NCBI RefSeq assembly: GCF_947504215.1
Contig: NZ_CANNGO010000013.1
Span: 1 to 64,000, forward strand
DNA length: 64,000 nucleotides
Direction: 5' to 3'
Origin: an uncultured Ruegeria sp.
GTDB taxonomy: Bacteria > Pseudomonadota > Alphaproteobacteria > Rhodobacterales > Rhodobacteraceae
The notes beneath the pieces are model-generated. The model saw nothing but the letters and a program-made list of their open reading frames with translations. It was not told the DNA's origin and made no database searches. Every line of letters starts with the position of its first letter. The stretch's first letter is position 1. Below, one piece after another: positions 1 to 8,053 of the stretch. A program made the translations under genes and the position numbers.

Positions 1-97
1 TGATATACCCCTGAAACTCACGGGCTTGAATCACGCAGCAGAGACGGCTGCAATCAAATTAATGGGTCCAGTGCCTAATGATGAACGCAACCGGGCC

Positions 98-316
98 TCA
101 GTTAAGCCCTGAGTAAAGTATCCAGGCCCCGTATAGCGCGGGGCCTATTATTCCGCAGATGGCACCAAGCCCTACGAACGCATATCCAAGCCATGAAAGC
201 TGATTGTCAGTGTCTGTCACCACGCCCCTGAATGCCCAGCAGAAAGACGCAAATATCGAGGCGGATGCAGCAATCACGCAATAGAGTTGGAATATCGATA
301 GGTCGGCCACTGTCAT
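98..316 (-). CDS. Small two-helix membrane protein, unknown function
   Basis: A 72-residue ORF with two hydrophobic stretches (about residues 9-29 and 43-68) separated by a short polar loop, so a small inner-membrane protein is expected. I recognise no family. The upstream region has only a weak purine-rich stretch, so start and reality are moderately supported. It sits at the left edge of the low-GC accessory block that ends at the tRNA-Thr gene. The 280 bases between it and the next gene show no other coding signal. Confidence 0.5.
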   Translation of the reverse strand: MTVADLSIFQLYCVIAASASIFASFCWAFRGVVTDTDNQLSWLGYAFVGLGAICGIIGPALYGAWILYSGLN

Positions 317-596
317 ACTCGTAAGATGGTTACTGGCTGACCGGCTGTAAACCCCGCAGGGGAGTTAGCCCCAAAACCGCAACAATATCAAAGGCAGCTT
401 CCGAAAAAGATACACACGATGGCAGGTCGCAACCAGGATAGCGAGACTTAACCAAAGTCAGATGCAAGAATGCTGTTTGTTATGACGCCGTCCAATCGCA
501 AGGTATTTTGTGCTATCATCTTCGTCATTCAATTTTAGGTAATCTTGCGCCGGATCAGACCTGTTTGACGGTGCTATAGCCGCAGAGGGTTTAAAA

Positions 597-1064
597 ATGT
601 CGAAATTTGATGATTTATGGAACAACCATCCTACCAATCAGTCGCCCCCTTTAGTCGAACCTTGCACGACCGACGGTTCTCCGAATTTTACTAACCAGTG
701 TTGTATCCGATTGGGTGTGGCCCTTACGAAATCAGGGATAAAGATTTCACGCTACCCTGGTGTCTTTTGTTGGCATGGCCATGGCAAAAAACACCCTTTG
801 CGTGTTGAGGAGATGAAACTTTGGCTCAATTCAGACCGCGCAAAATTTGTTGGCAAAGCAAAGATATCAAGAAGCAGCCCGGCGGTACCGCAAAAGACGT
901 TCGTTGACTACCTTGGTAAACGAGGCATTGTCGCATTTATCAACTTTTGGGGCGAAGGAAATCAAGGAGATCACATTGATCTATGGAACGGTGAAAGTGT
1001 AGCTCATGGCAGCCGGGATTACTTCGAGCGTTCAGAGCAAATCTGGTACTGGAAAATGACTTGA
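597..1064 (+). CDS. Tae4-like peptidoglycan amidase (type VI secretion effector family)
   Basis: The 155-residue protein matches the Tae4 pattern: a Cys near the start of a helix (C35, in NQCCIRLGVAL) and a His-Asp pair late in the chain (GDHIDLWNG, H126 and D128), as expected for an NlpC/P60-type Cys-His-Asp amidase. Family Tae4 enzymes cut the D-Glu-mDAP bond of peptidoglycan after delivery into a rival's periplasm. There is no signal peptide, fitting delivery by a secretion machine. No type VI structural genes lie in the window, so this is an orphan effector here. The stop overlaps the TTG start of the next gene, an exported protein, which suggests an effector-immunity pair. The family call rests on motif recognition without a profile search. 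Confidence 0.7.
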   Translation: MSKFDDLWNNHPTNQSPPLVEPCTTDGSPNFTNQCCIRLGVALTKSGIKISRYPGVFCWHGHGKKHPLRVEEMKLWLNSDRAKFVGKAKISRSSPAVPQKTFVDYLGKRGIVAFINFWGEGNQGDHIDLWNGESVAHGSRDYFERSEQIWYWKMT

Positions 1065-1576
1065 AACGGATATCCAATGCGCTCACGTCGGCTTTAGCAT
1101 CCGTTATTTTTTGTGCAACGCCAGCGTTCACACAAGAGCTTGTTGTCGAATTGGCGACGGTAGAAACGAATGAGACCAGCACAAAGTGCATCTTTAAGTA
1201 TCGTACCGATGGTTCGAAGCTGCAGACTATAGAGCTTGGGCTTAAACCCCCTTGCACGTTTGCCCTGCCTACGTCTGATCCATCGTCAACCGCTGCCGAT
1301 GACGACGCATTCAGCAGAAAAGCAGCGGCTTGGCAATTTGGGAATGGTGACCTGGTCATACCGGTAATCGGCGACCCGGTTCCCACCGAGTGGCATAGTC
1401 AAGAATTGTATCAACTGCGAAAAAGCCAAGGATTGACGTGTGGCGCAAGTTTGCAGGGTGTTTTGGTTGATACACAAGGGATTCGCCTTTCCCCTAAACG
1501 TGAGCGTGTCGGTCTGTTTTGCGCAGAATTGGGTGTCAGCGCCAAGGAGGCCTGGTTGCTTGTATCCCCACAATAA
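1061..1576 (+). CDS. Exported four-cysteine protein, putative immunity partner of the Tae4-like amidase
   Basis: A 171-residue protein starting at a TTG that overlaps the amidase stop codon (TTGA), so translation is probably coupled. The first ~24 residues form a Sec signal peptide (KR-rich start, hydrophobic core, cleavage near AFTQE). The mature part has four Cys that could form two disulfides, consistent with the periplasm. Immunity proteins against peptidoglycan amidases must be periplasmic, so position and targeting fit. I do not recognise a Tai4 fold, and at about 147 mature residues it is larger than typical Tai4. The immunity role is inferred from context only. Confidence 0.6.
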   Translation: MKRISNALTSALASVIFCATPAFTQELVVELATVETNETSTKCIFKYRTDGSKLQTIELGLKPPCTFALPTSDPSSTAADDDAFSRKAAAWQFGNGDLVIPVIGDPVPTEWHSQELYQLRKSQGLTCGASLQGVLVDTQGIRLSPKRERVGLFCAELGVSAKEAWLLVSPQ

Positions 1577-1646
1577 ACCCTAGCTTACATTACCCTAGGC
1601 GAGGCCCATATAGCAGATGTAGCAGGGCGCCTGCGCCATATTTTAC

Positions 1647-1847
1647 CTAGTGATTGATACTACTGCCTAGACGAGCGTCCCGTTGCTCTTCTTGAAGCAC
1701 GCTCTGAAAAAGGGCCTCGATTTCCGATTGATCCAAAGACTTTTCGAAACCTTCATTGTCAAATTGTTCCGTATCAAGGTTTCCCGGTATACAGACGCGG
1801 ACCGTTCTGTTTTCCAACCAATGGTCCAAGAGCGACTTGATCGACAT
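1647..1847 (-). CDS. Small acidic protein, unknown function
   Basis: A 66-residue acidic, helix-prone ORF read from an ATG at 1847 preceded at 7 bases by GGAG on the minus strand, better than the upstream in-frame ATG at 1880. It is rich in Glu, Asp and Gln in the C-terminal half. No family recognised. It lies just downstream of, and convergent with, the amidase/partner pair. The opposite strand carries an overlapping ORF without a ribosome site, so this frame is favoured. Confidence 0.45.
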   Translation of the reverse strand: MSIKSLLDHWLENRTVRVCIPGNLDTEQFDNEGFEKSLDQSEIEALFQSVLQEEQRDARLGSSINH

Positions 1848-2142
1848 TGTTAAACTCCAGCAAACGAATTCAATAACCAATGGTGTCGCTGCGAGTCGTT
1901 TCCGAACCGCGAGTGGTAAGGCTCAAGGAATTTTGTGAGTGAGTGGAACCCGCAGCGACAGGGCGCATCTACAAATTTTTTCTAACCGGGCAAGGTAGGG
2001 GATTCCGCCAGAAAATTGCCCTTATTGACCATTCAGTCAAATTTCCACTTAATAAGCTTACGCTTACGTCAACTTCCTAAGTAATCTATTTTCCCATTGG
2101 ACGTTGCGTCACATTGGTTGAACGTCTCAAAAAGCGGGTTGA

Positions 2143-2391
2143 GACCGCCAACTTTGGGAGATTGATGAAAACCTGATGCGGGCGGAACTAACCCCGACGC
2201 AAATGGCCGAACACCTAGCGAAGCGTAAAGAGCTATGGGAGGCACGAAAGCTTGCCGGGACAAATTGCCCCACCAAGAAGCCACAGTAAGAAAAGGGGTT
2301 CGCGAGTGAAACCGCAGAGACAACTGGCGTGGACAAGCGCGCTATCAACCGCGCCGTTTCCCGCGCTGAGGGCGTCACACAGGATGAATAA
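2143..2391 (+). pseudogene. ParB-like protein remnant
   Basis: Reading one frame from 2143 gives a stretch typical of the ParB/Noc-type DNA-binding region (LWEIDENLMRAELTP, then AEHLAKRKELWEAR), an in-frame TAA at 2287-2289, then more of the same family (ETAETTGVDKRAINRAVSRAE) up to a double stop at 2389. No start codon or N-terminal domain is left. This is a decayed ParB-like gene of the kind found on rhodobacterial plasmids, phages and integrative elements, and supports a mobile origin for the block. It is missed by simple ORF calling because the stop splits it and the 5' end is lost. Confidence 0.65.
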
Positions 2392-2480
2392 TAACCGACG
2401 GCGGTTGTATTCAACACTGCCATTGGTGGCCCAACACACTTAGTGCTAGAGTACTCCAGTGCATTAAGTCGGGTAAGTTT

Positions 2481-3176
2481 GTGGTGCGAGAAGAACAAGC
2501 TGGTGCTTCACCTGCGATAAAGGACTTGGCAGAGAGCTTTAGCATCCAATCTAAGGTCGCTAATCGCATTTGGCTGGCAATGCTTCTCCCAATTTCCCTA
2601 CTGTTAAGTAAAGTGCAGGATGACACTAGGAAGTTGCCATTCGGGCTTGGTGAATATTCCGTTGACCAGTTTGATGTTCTTATTCATTTCATTCTTGTCT
2701 GTATGATTATTAGCTTCACTTCTGCTCGCAGCGGAACTCTGGTTCCCTATGATTTGGCCCATAGCTTGTGTGATGAGATGACAGAGTTCGACGGCGTTAA
2801 AATTAAGCAACGTCAGTTTTTCACTATGCTGTCTCACCCGACACTGAATCGAACTGGTTCGATGATATCTTTGTCGGATACGATGTTCAAAAACTCAAAA
2901 ACAGTGAGATTGTTGTCTGTTCACATGTATCGCATAACAAAATACACTGCAGTTGCGATTACTCTAGGATTGCCGTGCTACGCTATTATTTATGCATGGC
3001 GGAGAATTCTCGATAAGAGCAGTTTCTTGGTAATCGGAGCCGCTACCGCTTTCGGGCTTGTTGCTCTCGCATGCCTTTTTTATGTTCTTTTGGCTGAGTG
3101 GAAACACACAGAGCAAGTTTTCAGAAAGAAAGTTGTTCAAGCTAGGATCTCAAGCAAAGCTGCTTCCAACGATTGA
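2481..3176 (+). CDS. Multi-pass membrane protein, unknown function
   Basis: A 231-residue protein with about four hydrophobic helices (roughly residues 28-45, 66-82, 150-172 and 182-205) and a basic C-terminal tail. The start is GTG (2481 or 2484) with no strong ribosome site. No family recognised. It directly follows the ParB-like remnant and is convergent with the XRE regulator at 3187-3450. The low GC of its coding sequence matches the island rather than the core genome. Confidence 0.6.
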   Translation: MVREEQAGASPAIKDLAESFSIQSKVANRIWLAMLLPISLLLSKVQDDTRKLPFGLGEYSVDQFDVLIHFILVCMIISFTSARSGTLVPYDLAHSLCDEMTEFDGVKIKQRQFFTMLSHPTLNRTGSMISLSDTMFKNSKTVRLLSVHMYRITKYTAVAITLGLPCYAIIYAWRRILDKSSFLVIGAATAFGLVALACLFYVLLAEWKHTEQVFRKKVVQARISSKAASND

Positions 3177-3186
3177 TAGCGACTCT

Positions 3187-3450
3187 TCAATCCGATTCTG
3201 CGTTTGAAAGCACTACCCCAACACCGTTGGCCGTGTCCCCTTCAACTAGGAACTGAATGCCTTGGGATTCCAAGGTCGCTCGGATGGCGTCTGCTGTATC
3301 TTTGCGACCCCCGACTGGGCCGTCCTTGGTCTCAAGTCTGGCTATGGTCGGATAAGACACACCTGATTGCTTCGCCAAATCCATTTGTGACCAGTCCAAC
3401 AGTGCTCTTGCGGCTTTGATTTGCCTAATTGATAGAATTTCTATTGACAT
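3187..3450 (-). CDS. XRE-family helix-turn-helix regulator
   Basis: An 87-residue protein whose residues 9-65 form a Cro/CI-type HTH (RQIKAARALLDWSQMDLAKQ, then SYPTIARLE). A short C-terminal extension of about 20 residues follows. Single-domain XRE proteins of this length commonly control phage or island genes. It is divergent from the exported-protein pair starting at 3631, with 180 bases between, so it may regulate that pair or itself. The target is not visible. Confidence 0.8.
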   Translation of the reverse strand: MSIEILSIRQIKAARALLDWSQMDLAKQSGVSYPTIARLETKDGPVGGRKDTADAIRATLESQGIQFLVEGDTANGVGVVLSNAESD

Positions 3451-3630
3451 TCTTGCTGCTCGTTATGATATTTTTTCTATCAATATCACAGCCGGAGGAC
3501 ATAGCAATGATTGAACAACGCGTTTGCGCGAACAGAGAAGATTTGCCCAATGACTTCATCAAAGGGTGCCAGAGCCTTGCGGCAGCGTTGCAAACCTGAC
3601 CGACGAACGCCCACCGATAGGAGCCACCAT

Positions 3631-3996
3631 ATGATTGACCGTCGCACATTAATCCAATCTGCACCTGTTGCTGCTCTGGCTATCGGAGCGACCGCTAACA
3701 CCGCTGAAGCAACAGACCTACACGCTGAATGGGTAGCCGAGCAAAAAACGCTCTTTAAGAGCATTTTCGCACCAGGCGCACCGGATGCGGAATTAGATGA
3801 TCCAAGATGGGTCCGCTGCACTGAGTTAGACAAGCTAATCAGTACAACCCAGGCCAAAACACCCGCTGGCGCTGCGGCGCAGTTGGAGTTCGCTATGAGC
3901 GAGGAGGCCAACTTTGACCTAACCGGTGGTGTTGCCGAGGATTTGGACGGCCAAGTCCTGCGCAACGTTTTAACCACCTTGAAATCCCTGATCTGA
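3631..3996 (+). CDS. Exported protein with twin-arginine-type leader, unknown function
   Basis: The ORF is open from 3511, but the ATG at 3631 with AGGAG nearby gives a proper ribosome site and an N-terminus reading MIDRRTLIQSAPVAAL, a twin-arginine-like leader with an Ala-rich core. The predicted protein is 121 residues with a helical acidic mature domain. The next gene, 9 bases downstream, has the same layout, so the two look like diverged tandem relatives in one operon. No family recognised. Confidence 0.65.
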   Translation: MIDRRTLIQSAPVAALAIGATANTAEATDLHAEWVAEQKTLFKSIFAPGAPDAELDDPRWVRCTELDKLISTTQAKTPAGAAAQLEFAMSEEANFDLTGGVAEDLDGQVLRNVLTTLKSLI

Positions 3997-4005
3997 GAAG
4001 CGCAC

Positions 4006-4416
4006 ATGACTATCCACCGTAGAACTATGTTGAAATCAAGCCTGCCCTTATTGGCGGGAGCAATAGCTACAGGCGCAGCAGCCGGTGAACTGCTGGACGA
4101 TAACGGACAAACACCAATCCAGAGCCTCTATACTGCATGGGCTGACCTGGGTAACAGGTATGGCAATGCGCTCGACGAAAACGATGCGCTTCCGGACCAC
4201 CGGCACGCCGACGACCACTACAAGGAATGCGTTGAACCTATTTGCGATGAGTTCTTGGCGCTTGAACACAAGATGATGGAATTGCCGTCGCAGGACTTCA
4301 AAGACCTAGCAATCAAGGCCCGAATTTCAGCACGCACAGACGGGGTTATTGACGACAATCACAACCGGCTTATCCGAGCCGATGCAGACAGGATCTTGGG
4401 AAGTGTAAATCTCTGA
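4006..4416 (+). CDS. Exported protein with twin-arginine-type leader, second of tandem pair
   Basis: A 136-residue protein starting MTIHRRTMLKSSLPLL, with a hydrophobic Ala-rich segment to about residue 27, then an acidic helical domain rich in His, Asp and Glu (DALPDHRHADDHYKE). It follows its neighbour by 9 bases and shares leader type, size and helical character, suggesting duplication and divergence. Cofactor and function are unknown; the lack of Cys argues against an iron-sulfur cargo. Confidence 0.65.
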   Translation: MTIHRRTMLKSSLPLLAGAIATGAAAGELLDDNGQTPIQSLYTAWADLGNRYGNALDENDALPDHRHADDHYKECVEPICDEFLALEHKMMELPSQDFKDLAIKARISARTDGVIDDNHNRLIRADADRILGSVNL

Positions 4417-4519
4417 GCCCGCTTCTGCACGAAGTATTCCAACAGACCTCCCTCATAAATCTGAGGTGCCCCGAGATCCGAGCGTCTGAGCCGCACGTTA
4501 ACTGGATTCGAGATTTGGT

Positions 4520-5011
4520 ATGAGTTTCTACAGCGCCAACCGACGATGGTCGGATCAGTTCTTGCCGGAGATAAAGAGCATCATCGGTTCGCGGTTGCTT
4601 CAGACCGCGCCAGATCCACTGGACCACTTCCAGGCAACCGACCTGCTAACGCTGGACGCAAAGGACATGCGGATTGCGGCCAGAGTGAGACGCCACGGGT
4701 ACGCAGACAGATACCCGCACCAATTCACCATCCGGGCCAAGCTGCCAACAGGTGCCGAGACCGAGCTATCCAAGATTGTGAATGGCTATGGAGACTGGAT
4801 GTTTTATGGCCATGCAGGACCGGACGGGCAGACGATTGTGAACTGGTGGCTGATAGACCTGAGTGCTTTTAGGGCGGCACTGATCCGACACCGGACAACA
4901 GGGGCGCACTTGCAAATGGGCGACATGCGCAACCCGGATGGAACGTGCTTCAAGTGGTTCGATATTAGGTCGTTTCCGAAGGAACCGCCGTTGGTGGTGG
5001 CGAGGGGCTGA
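4520..5011 (+). CDS. Hypothetical island protein
   Basis: A 163-residue soluble protein with a conserved-looking core (KIVNGYGDWMFYGHAG and NWWLIDLSAFRAAL), many aromatic residues and no membrane segment. It resembles proteins I have seen near phage or plasmid genes in Rhodobacterales, but I cannot name a family; a nuclease-like fold is possible and unproven. It stands alone between the exported pair and the DUF4062 gene. Confidence 0.6.
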   Translation: MSFYSANRRWSDQFLPEIKSIIGSRLLQTAPDPLDHFQATDLLTLDAKDMRIAARVRRHGYADRYPHQFTIRAKLPTGAETELSKIVNGYGDWMFYGHAGPDGQTIVNWWLIDLSAFRAALIRHRTTGAHLQMGDMRNPDGTCFKWFDIRSFPKEPPLVVARG

Positions 5012-5374
5012 GGGTAAAACTGTAACTTGGGCCGGGCGGCTTTTGCTTCGGAAGGCAGCTACGAGCCCTGAACTGCCGTTGCCAGGACACTCCAACGCTG
5101 CAGGTGTAAATGGCATCATTACAGATCAAGCAGACCGGGAGAGAACCTGTCGATTCAAAGGAACTAGGACTTAGGGCTATCCTTAGTAGTAGGTTGATTG
5201 AACATTGGATTCGTTTCCGTTGACTGCTCTGGGATCACACGCATGGTCTCGGGGTAAGGCATAAGGATCTAAATGCGCATGGTTCTTCGCACGTGAAAAT
5301 CTGTCGCGTGACAAGTTAGGATTCCCGCGCTAGCGTGCCAAAAATACTTATATTTCAGATTGTTTGAGGCGAAA
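5012..5374 (+). other. Gene-free stretch upstream of the DUF4062 gene
   Basis: About 360 bases with no ORF that has a ribosome site or recognisable product. The last ~100 bases are AT-rich and probably carry the promoter of the DUF4062 gene. Nothing else is visible. Confidence 0.4.
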
Positions 5375-6238
5375 ATGGCATATAACGCTACCGTTTTGTC
5401 GGTCATGATAGCATCCCCAGGGGACGTAACCGAAGAACGCAATCTCATTCGAGATGTTATCCACGAGTGGAACGATATCAATTCTAAAGCGACTCAGTGC
5501 GTATTGCTTCCAGTCGGATGGGAGACACATTCTGCCCCGGATTTAGCCGGGCGGGCTCAAGATATCATTAACAAAGATGTATTGGAGCATTGCGACTTTT
5601 TGGTTGGCGTTTTTTGGACGCGACTGGGCACTCCAACTGGAGACTTTGAGAGTGGGACAGTCGAAGAAATCAAGCGGCATGTCTCGGGCAGCAAACCCGC
5701 CATGGTCTACTTTTCAACGGCTCCGGTAGCGCCAGAAAGTTTGGAACCAGAGCAATACCAAGCGCTAAAAACATTCAAGGATTGGTGTTTCGGTCAGGGA
5801 TTGGTTGAGACTTACGACAATATTTCAGATTTTTCTGACAAGTTCAGAAGGCACATTCAGATGAAAGTTCGGGACCACCCATTGCTTTCAAAAAATCTGT
5901 CGGAAAAGTCAGTGAGTACAGAGGGAAATTACATATCAACAGGCGAAGGAACACCGATAGTTGGTCGTTTGAGCGAAGAAGCAGTAAGGCTTTTGTTGGA
6001 GGCATCGAAAGACCGAAATGGAACTATCTCTCACTTACGCTACTTGGGCGGGCAAGCCATCCAGACGAACGGAATAAACTTTGCGGATTCTAAAGACAGA
6101 AGGTCTGTCGCGCGCTGGGAGGCGGCCCTTGAGCAGTTGCAATTGGAAGCTCTCGTAAAAGCGCTTAGTGCTAAGCGTGAAATATTTGAGATGACTGCTA
6201 AAGGCTATGAACTGGCAGACAAACTAACGCAAAGCTGA
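5375..6238 (+). CDS. DUF4062 domain plus winged-helix protein
   Basis: The first ~100 residues match DUF4062 (VMIASPGDVTEERNLIRDVI, then HCDFLVGVFWTRLGTPTG), a TIR/nucleotide-deoxyribosyltransferase-like alpha/beta fold often found at the N-terminus of defence or signalling proteins. The C-terminal ~90 residues (EEAVRLLLEAS to FEMTAKGYELADKL) look like a winged helix-turn-helix. ATG 5375 is chosen because GAGG lies 5 bases upstream; an upstream TTG at 5360 is less likely. There is no P-loop ATPase domain. A role in sensing phage or stress is inferred from domain company only. Predicted length is 287 residues. Confidence 0.75.
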   Translation: MAYNATVLSVMIASPGDVTEERNLIRDVIHEWNDINSKATQCVLLPVGWETHSAPDLAGRAQDIINKDVLEHCDFLVGVFWTRLGTPTGDFESGTVEEIKRHVSGSKPAMVYFSTAPVAPESLEPEQYQALKTFKDWCFGQGLVETYDNISDFSDKFRRHIQMKVRDHPLLSKNLSEKSVSTEGNYISTGEGTPIVGRLSEEAVRLLLEASKDRNGTISHLRYLGGQAIQTNGINFADSKDRRSVARWEAALEQLQLEALVKALSAKREIFEMTAKGYELADKLTQS

Positions 6239-6468
6239 CCTTGATCTCAAATCTCGCTGCGGGTGCAGCGAACGGCTGCATGGTGGCCAGCGAGCAGCCG
6301 GTCCAAAAATGGGCCGGTTGTTTCACTGAAAGCAGTGTAACGGGCCGTTGGTTTAACCGGGAATAACGGGTAGTTTCACGGTCATCCAACCGTCTTAGGT
6401 TGCGTGGCCGTGTGCTCCCAACCAACCCAGTTTCCTTCTTTGTCGTCCCAGTAGACCTGCAGGGTTCC

Positions 6469-6726
6469 CTACAGCTCGCCTGCTTCGTCAATCATATCAT
6501 CAAGCTGGGAGAGTAATGCCTTGAAAAAGGATACATAGCTGTACTCTTTCGTTTGGATTTCAACTTCACCATCCGTATTGAAGCGGAGCATCAGCACATC
6601 TGATTCCGCGTCCTCAATAAACGCTACGACTGAAGGAGTGCCACTGCCATCGTCAATAATCATCGGTTGGTCTAGTGGGTAGCCGCCAGTTTCCATCAGC
6701 ATCAGTTCACGAATTACGTTAGCCAT
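6469..6726 (-). CDS. Small hypothetical protein
   Basis: An 85-residue acidic protein read from an ATG at 6726 (MANVIREL), with beta-rich central sequence and a helical acidic C-terminus. No family recognised. It is divergent from the membrane protein gene at 6823 with under 100 bases between. The 230 bases on its 3' side, up to the DUF4062 gene, show no coding signal. Confidence 0.55.
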   Translation of the reverse strand: MANVIRELMLMETGGYPLDQPMIIDDGSGTPSVVAFIEDAESDVLMLRFNTDGEVEIQTKEYSYVSFFKALLSQLDDMIDEAGEL

Positions 6727-6822
6727 CGCTTGCGCCCCCAATTAGTACAGATTCAAAACCATCATTGTATCAGAGCGATACTAAAGCCATTGGTTGAGTT
6801 GGGCAGCAAAAAAGAGGTTACC

Positions 6823-7365
6823 GTGAACTTTCAAGGGCAAGAACTGATTTCCAGAGCTACATATGTCTCAAACCGAAGCCTGATGGCATTGGCACTCACA
6901 AAAATCCTTACTGTCAGGCTGGCAGTTGACTTGAGTGGCTTTGCTCTCTTGGGTGTCTCGCCCGGACCAGCTCAAATTCACACAGTCACTGACCTCCTAC
7001 TGGTATTCTTAGTACTGAACCATTTGCTCTCTTGGTTCGGCGACCTGAAAAGCTTTGTCGCTTGGAACCACCCGGGAAAGCTCTCCTCAAACATGAACCT
7101 AGACGCACCGGCGAACGAACAAGTATCCCGATTGGATCTTCTGGCTTTGCGCTTGGATGAGTATGACCGTCTTCTAGCAGACATTGCTGAAGATCCGCGA
7201 AAGAACAAGAATAGAGACCTACCGCAACTCAACAAGGAACTCGCAGCATCGGCCCGCTCACTAACCAAATCCACCTCAATTCTGGATTTGCACGCAAAAC
7301 TGTATCTCTGGGGCTGGTTCCTAGTCCTTCCTCTCAGCGCTGCGATGTACGCCATATGGCTGTAG
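6823..7365 (+). CDS. Membrane protein with coiled-coil-like loop, unknown function
   Basis: The start is set at GTG 6823, preceded by AAGAGG, rather than the first in-frame codon at 6730. The 180-residue product has hydrophobic segments near residues 35-52 and 58-75, a long polar and helical region (about 95-150), and a final membrane segment at the C-terminus. The overall plan resembles the 231-residue protein at 2481, though I see no clear sequence match. It is the last gene of the accessory block before the tRNA. Confidence 0.55.
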   Translation: MNFQGQELISRATYVSNRSLMALALTKILTVRLAVDLSGFALLGVSPGPAQIHTVTDLLLVFLVLNHLLSWFGDLKSFVAWNHPGKLSSNMNLDAPANEQVSRLDLLALRLDEYDRLLADIAEDPRKNKNRDLPQLNKELAASARSLTKSTSILDLHAKLYLWGWFLVLPLSAAMYAIWL

Positions 7366-7803
7366 TCGAGATATCCAGCCGTCGAAACAGCCATAAAAGG
7401 TAAGCCGCAAATCATCCTGAGTTCGCCGGATCAGATCCAGGTTCGATAGGCGGTGGAGGACCGGCAAACTCACCGACTCATTCGCTGATAATACAGCGGA
7501 TAAACAGCGGCGCTGAATGCCCTATAGCTCAAAGCCCTTTCCTGCCTGCAGAAAATAAACAGGCTTTCTGCTGGCTCTTGCTGTGTGCCGGTGGGTATCT
7601 TCAAGTAAGTGTGGTTAGGCGAGAACCTGTCAAAACCTCACATTCAATCGACCTTCTAATAATGGTGGAATTTGGTCCAGCTTGGGAATCGTGAAGGCAG
7701 TGGTTCGAGTGCTGTCTACCAGTGAGATTTCAGGGGATAAATCAGGGGATACAGACGGCCAATCAGGAAAACGTAAACTAAAACAGTTTCTTACGTGGAT
7801 AAA
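7366..7803. other. Non-coding junction between accessory block and tRNA-Thr
   Basis: About 440 bases without a convincing gene. The open frame that runs through here on the plus strand crosses the tRNA antisense and is not coding. Adjacent to the 3' end of the tRNA, this is where an attachment site of an integrated element is expected; the matching repeat at the other end of the island would lie outside the window. Confidence 0.45.
7730..7752 (+). repeat. Short direct repeat near the tRNA 3' end
   Basis: TCAGGGGATA occurs twice in tandem with a 12-base period. It lies about 55 bases outside the tRNA 3' end. Such short direct repeats are seen as recombinase arm sites or remnants at island junctions, but alone this proves nothing. 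Confidence 0.4.
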
Positions 7804-7879
7804 TGGTGCCCCCACACGGACTCGAACCGCGGACCTACTGATTACAAATCAGTTGCTCTACCAGCTGAGCTATAGGGGC
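7804..7879 (-). tRNA. tRNA-Thr (anticodon UGU)
   Basis: The minus strand folds into a full cloverleaf of 76 bases including an encoded CCA. The acceptor stem GCCCCTA pairs with TGGGGGC (one G-T wobble), the D arm contains AGCTCAGCTGGTAGAGC, the anticodon stem ACTGA/TCAGT holds loop TTTGTAA with anticodon TGT, and the T arm reads GGTTCGAGTCC. Its 3' end faces the accessory block at 1-7800, the usual orientation for islands that integrate into tRNA genes. Confidence 0.97.
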
Positions 7880-8053
7880 ACGAGCTGTCGGTTACCGTCT
7901 CTGGCAGAGGACTGCAAGTCTGATTTTTACTCTAACTTGGGGATTGCCCGATTTAGCGAGAACGTGCAGATATTCATTCTGTTGAAAATGCAGGATTTAC
8001 TGTTAAAAACGCAGGCCGTGACAGGCTTGGCAAAGCCGCAGGGTGTTAAAAGA

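Noticed and set aside
7682..8053. N-terminal extension of the hypothetical gene at 8054
   Set aside because: It runs through the tRNA-Thr gene in antisense and has no conserved sequence, so the start was moved to 8054.
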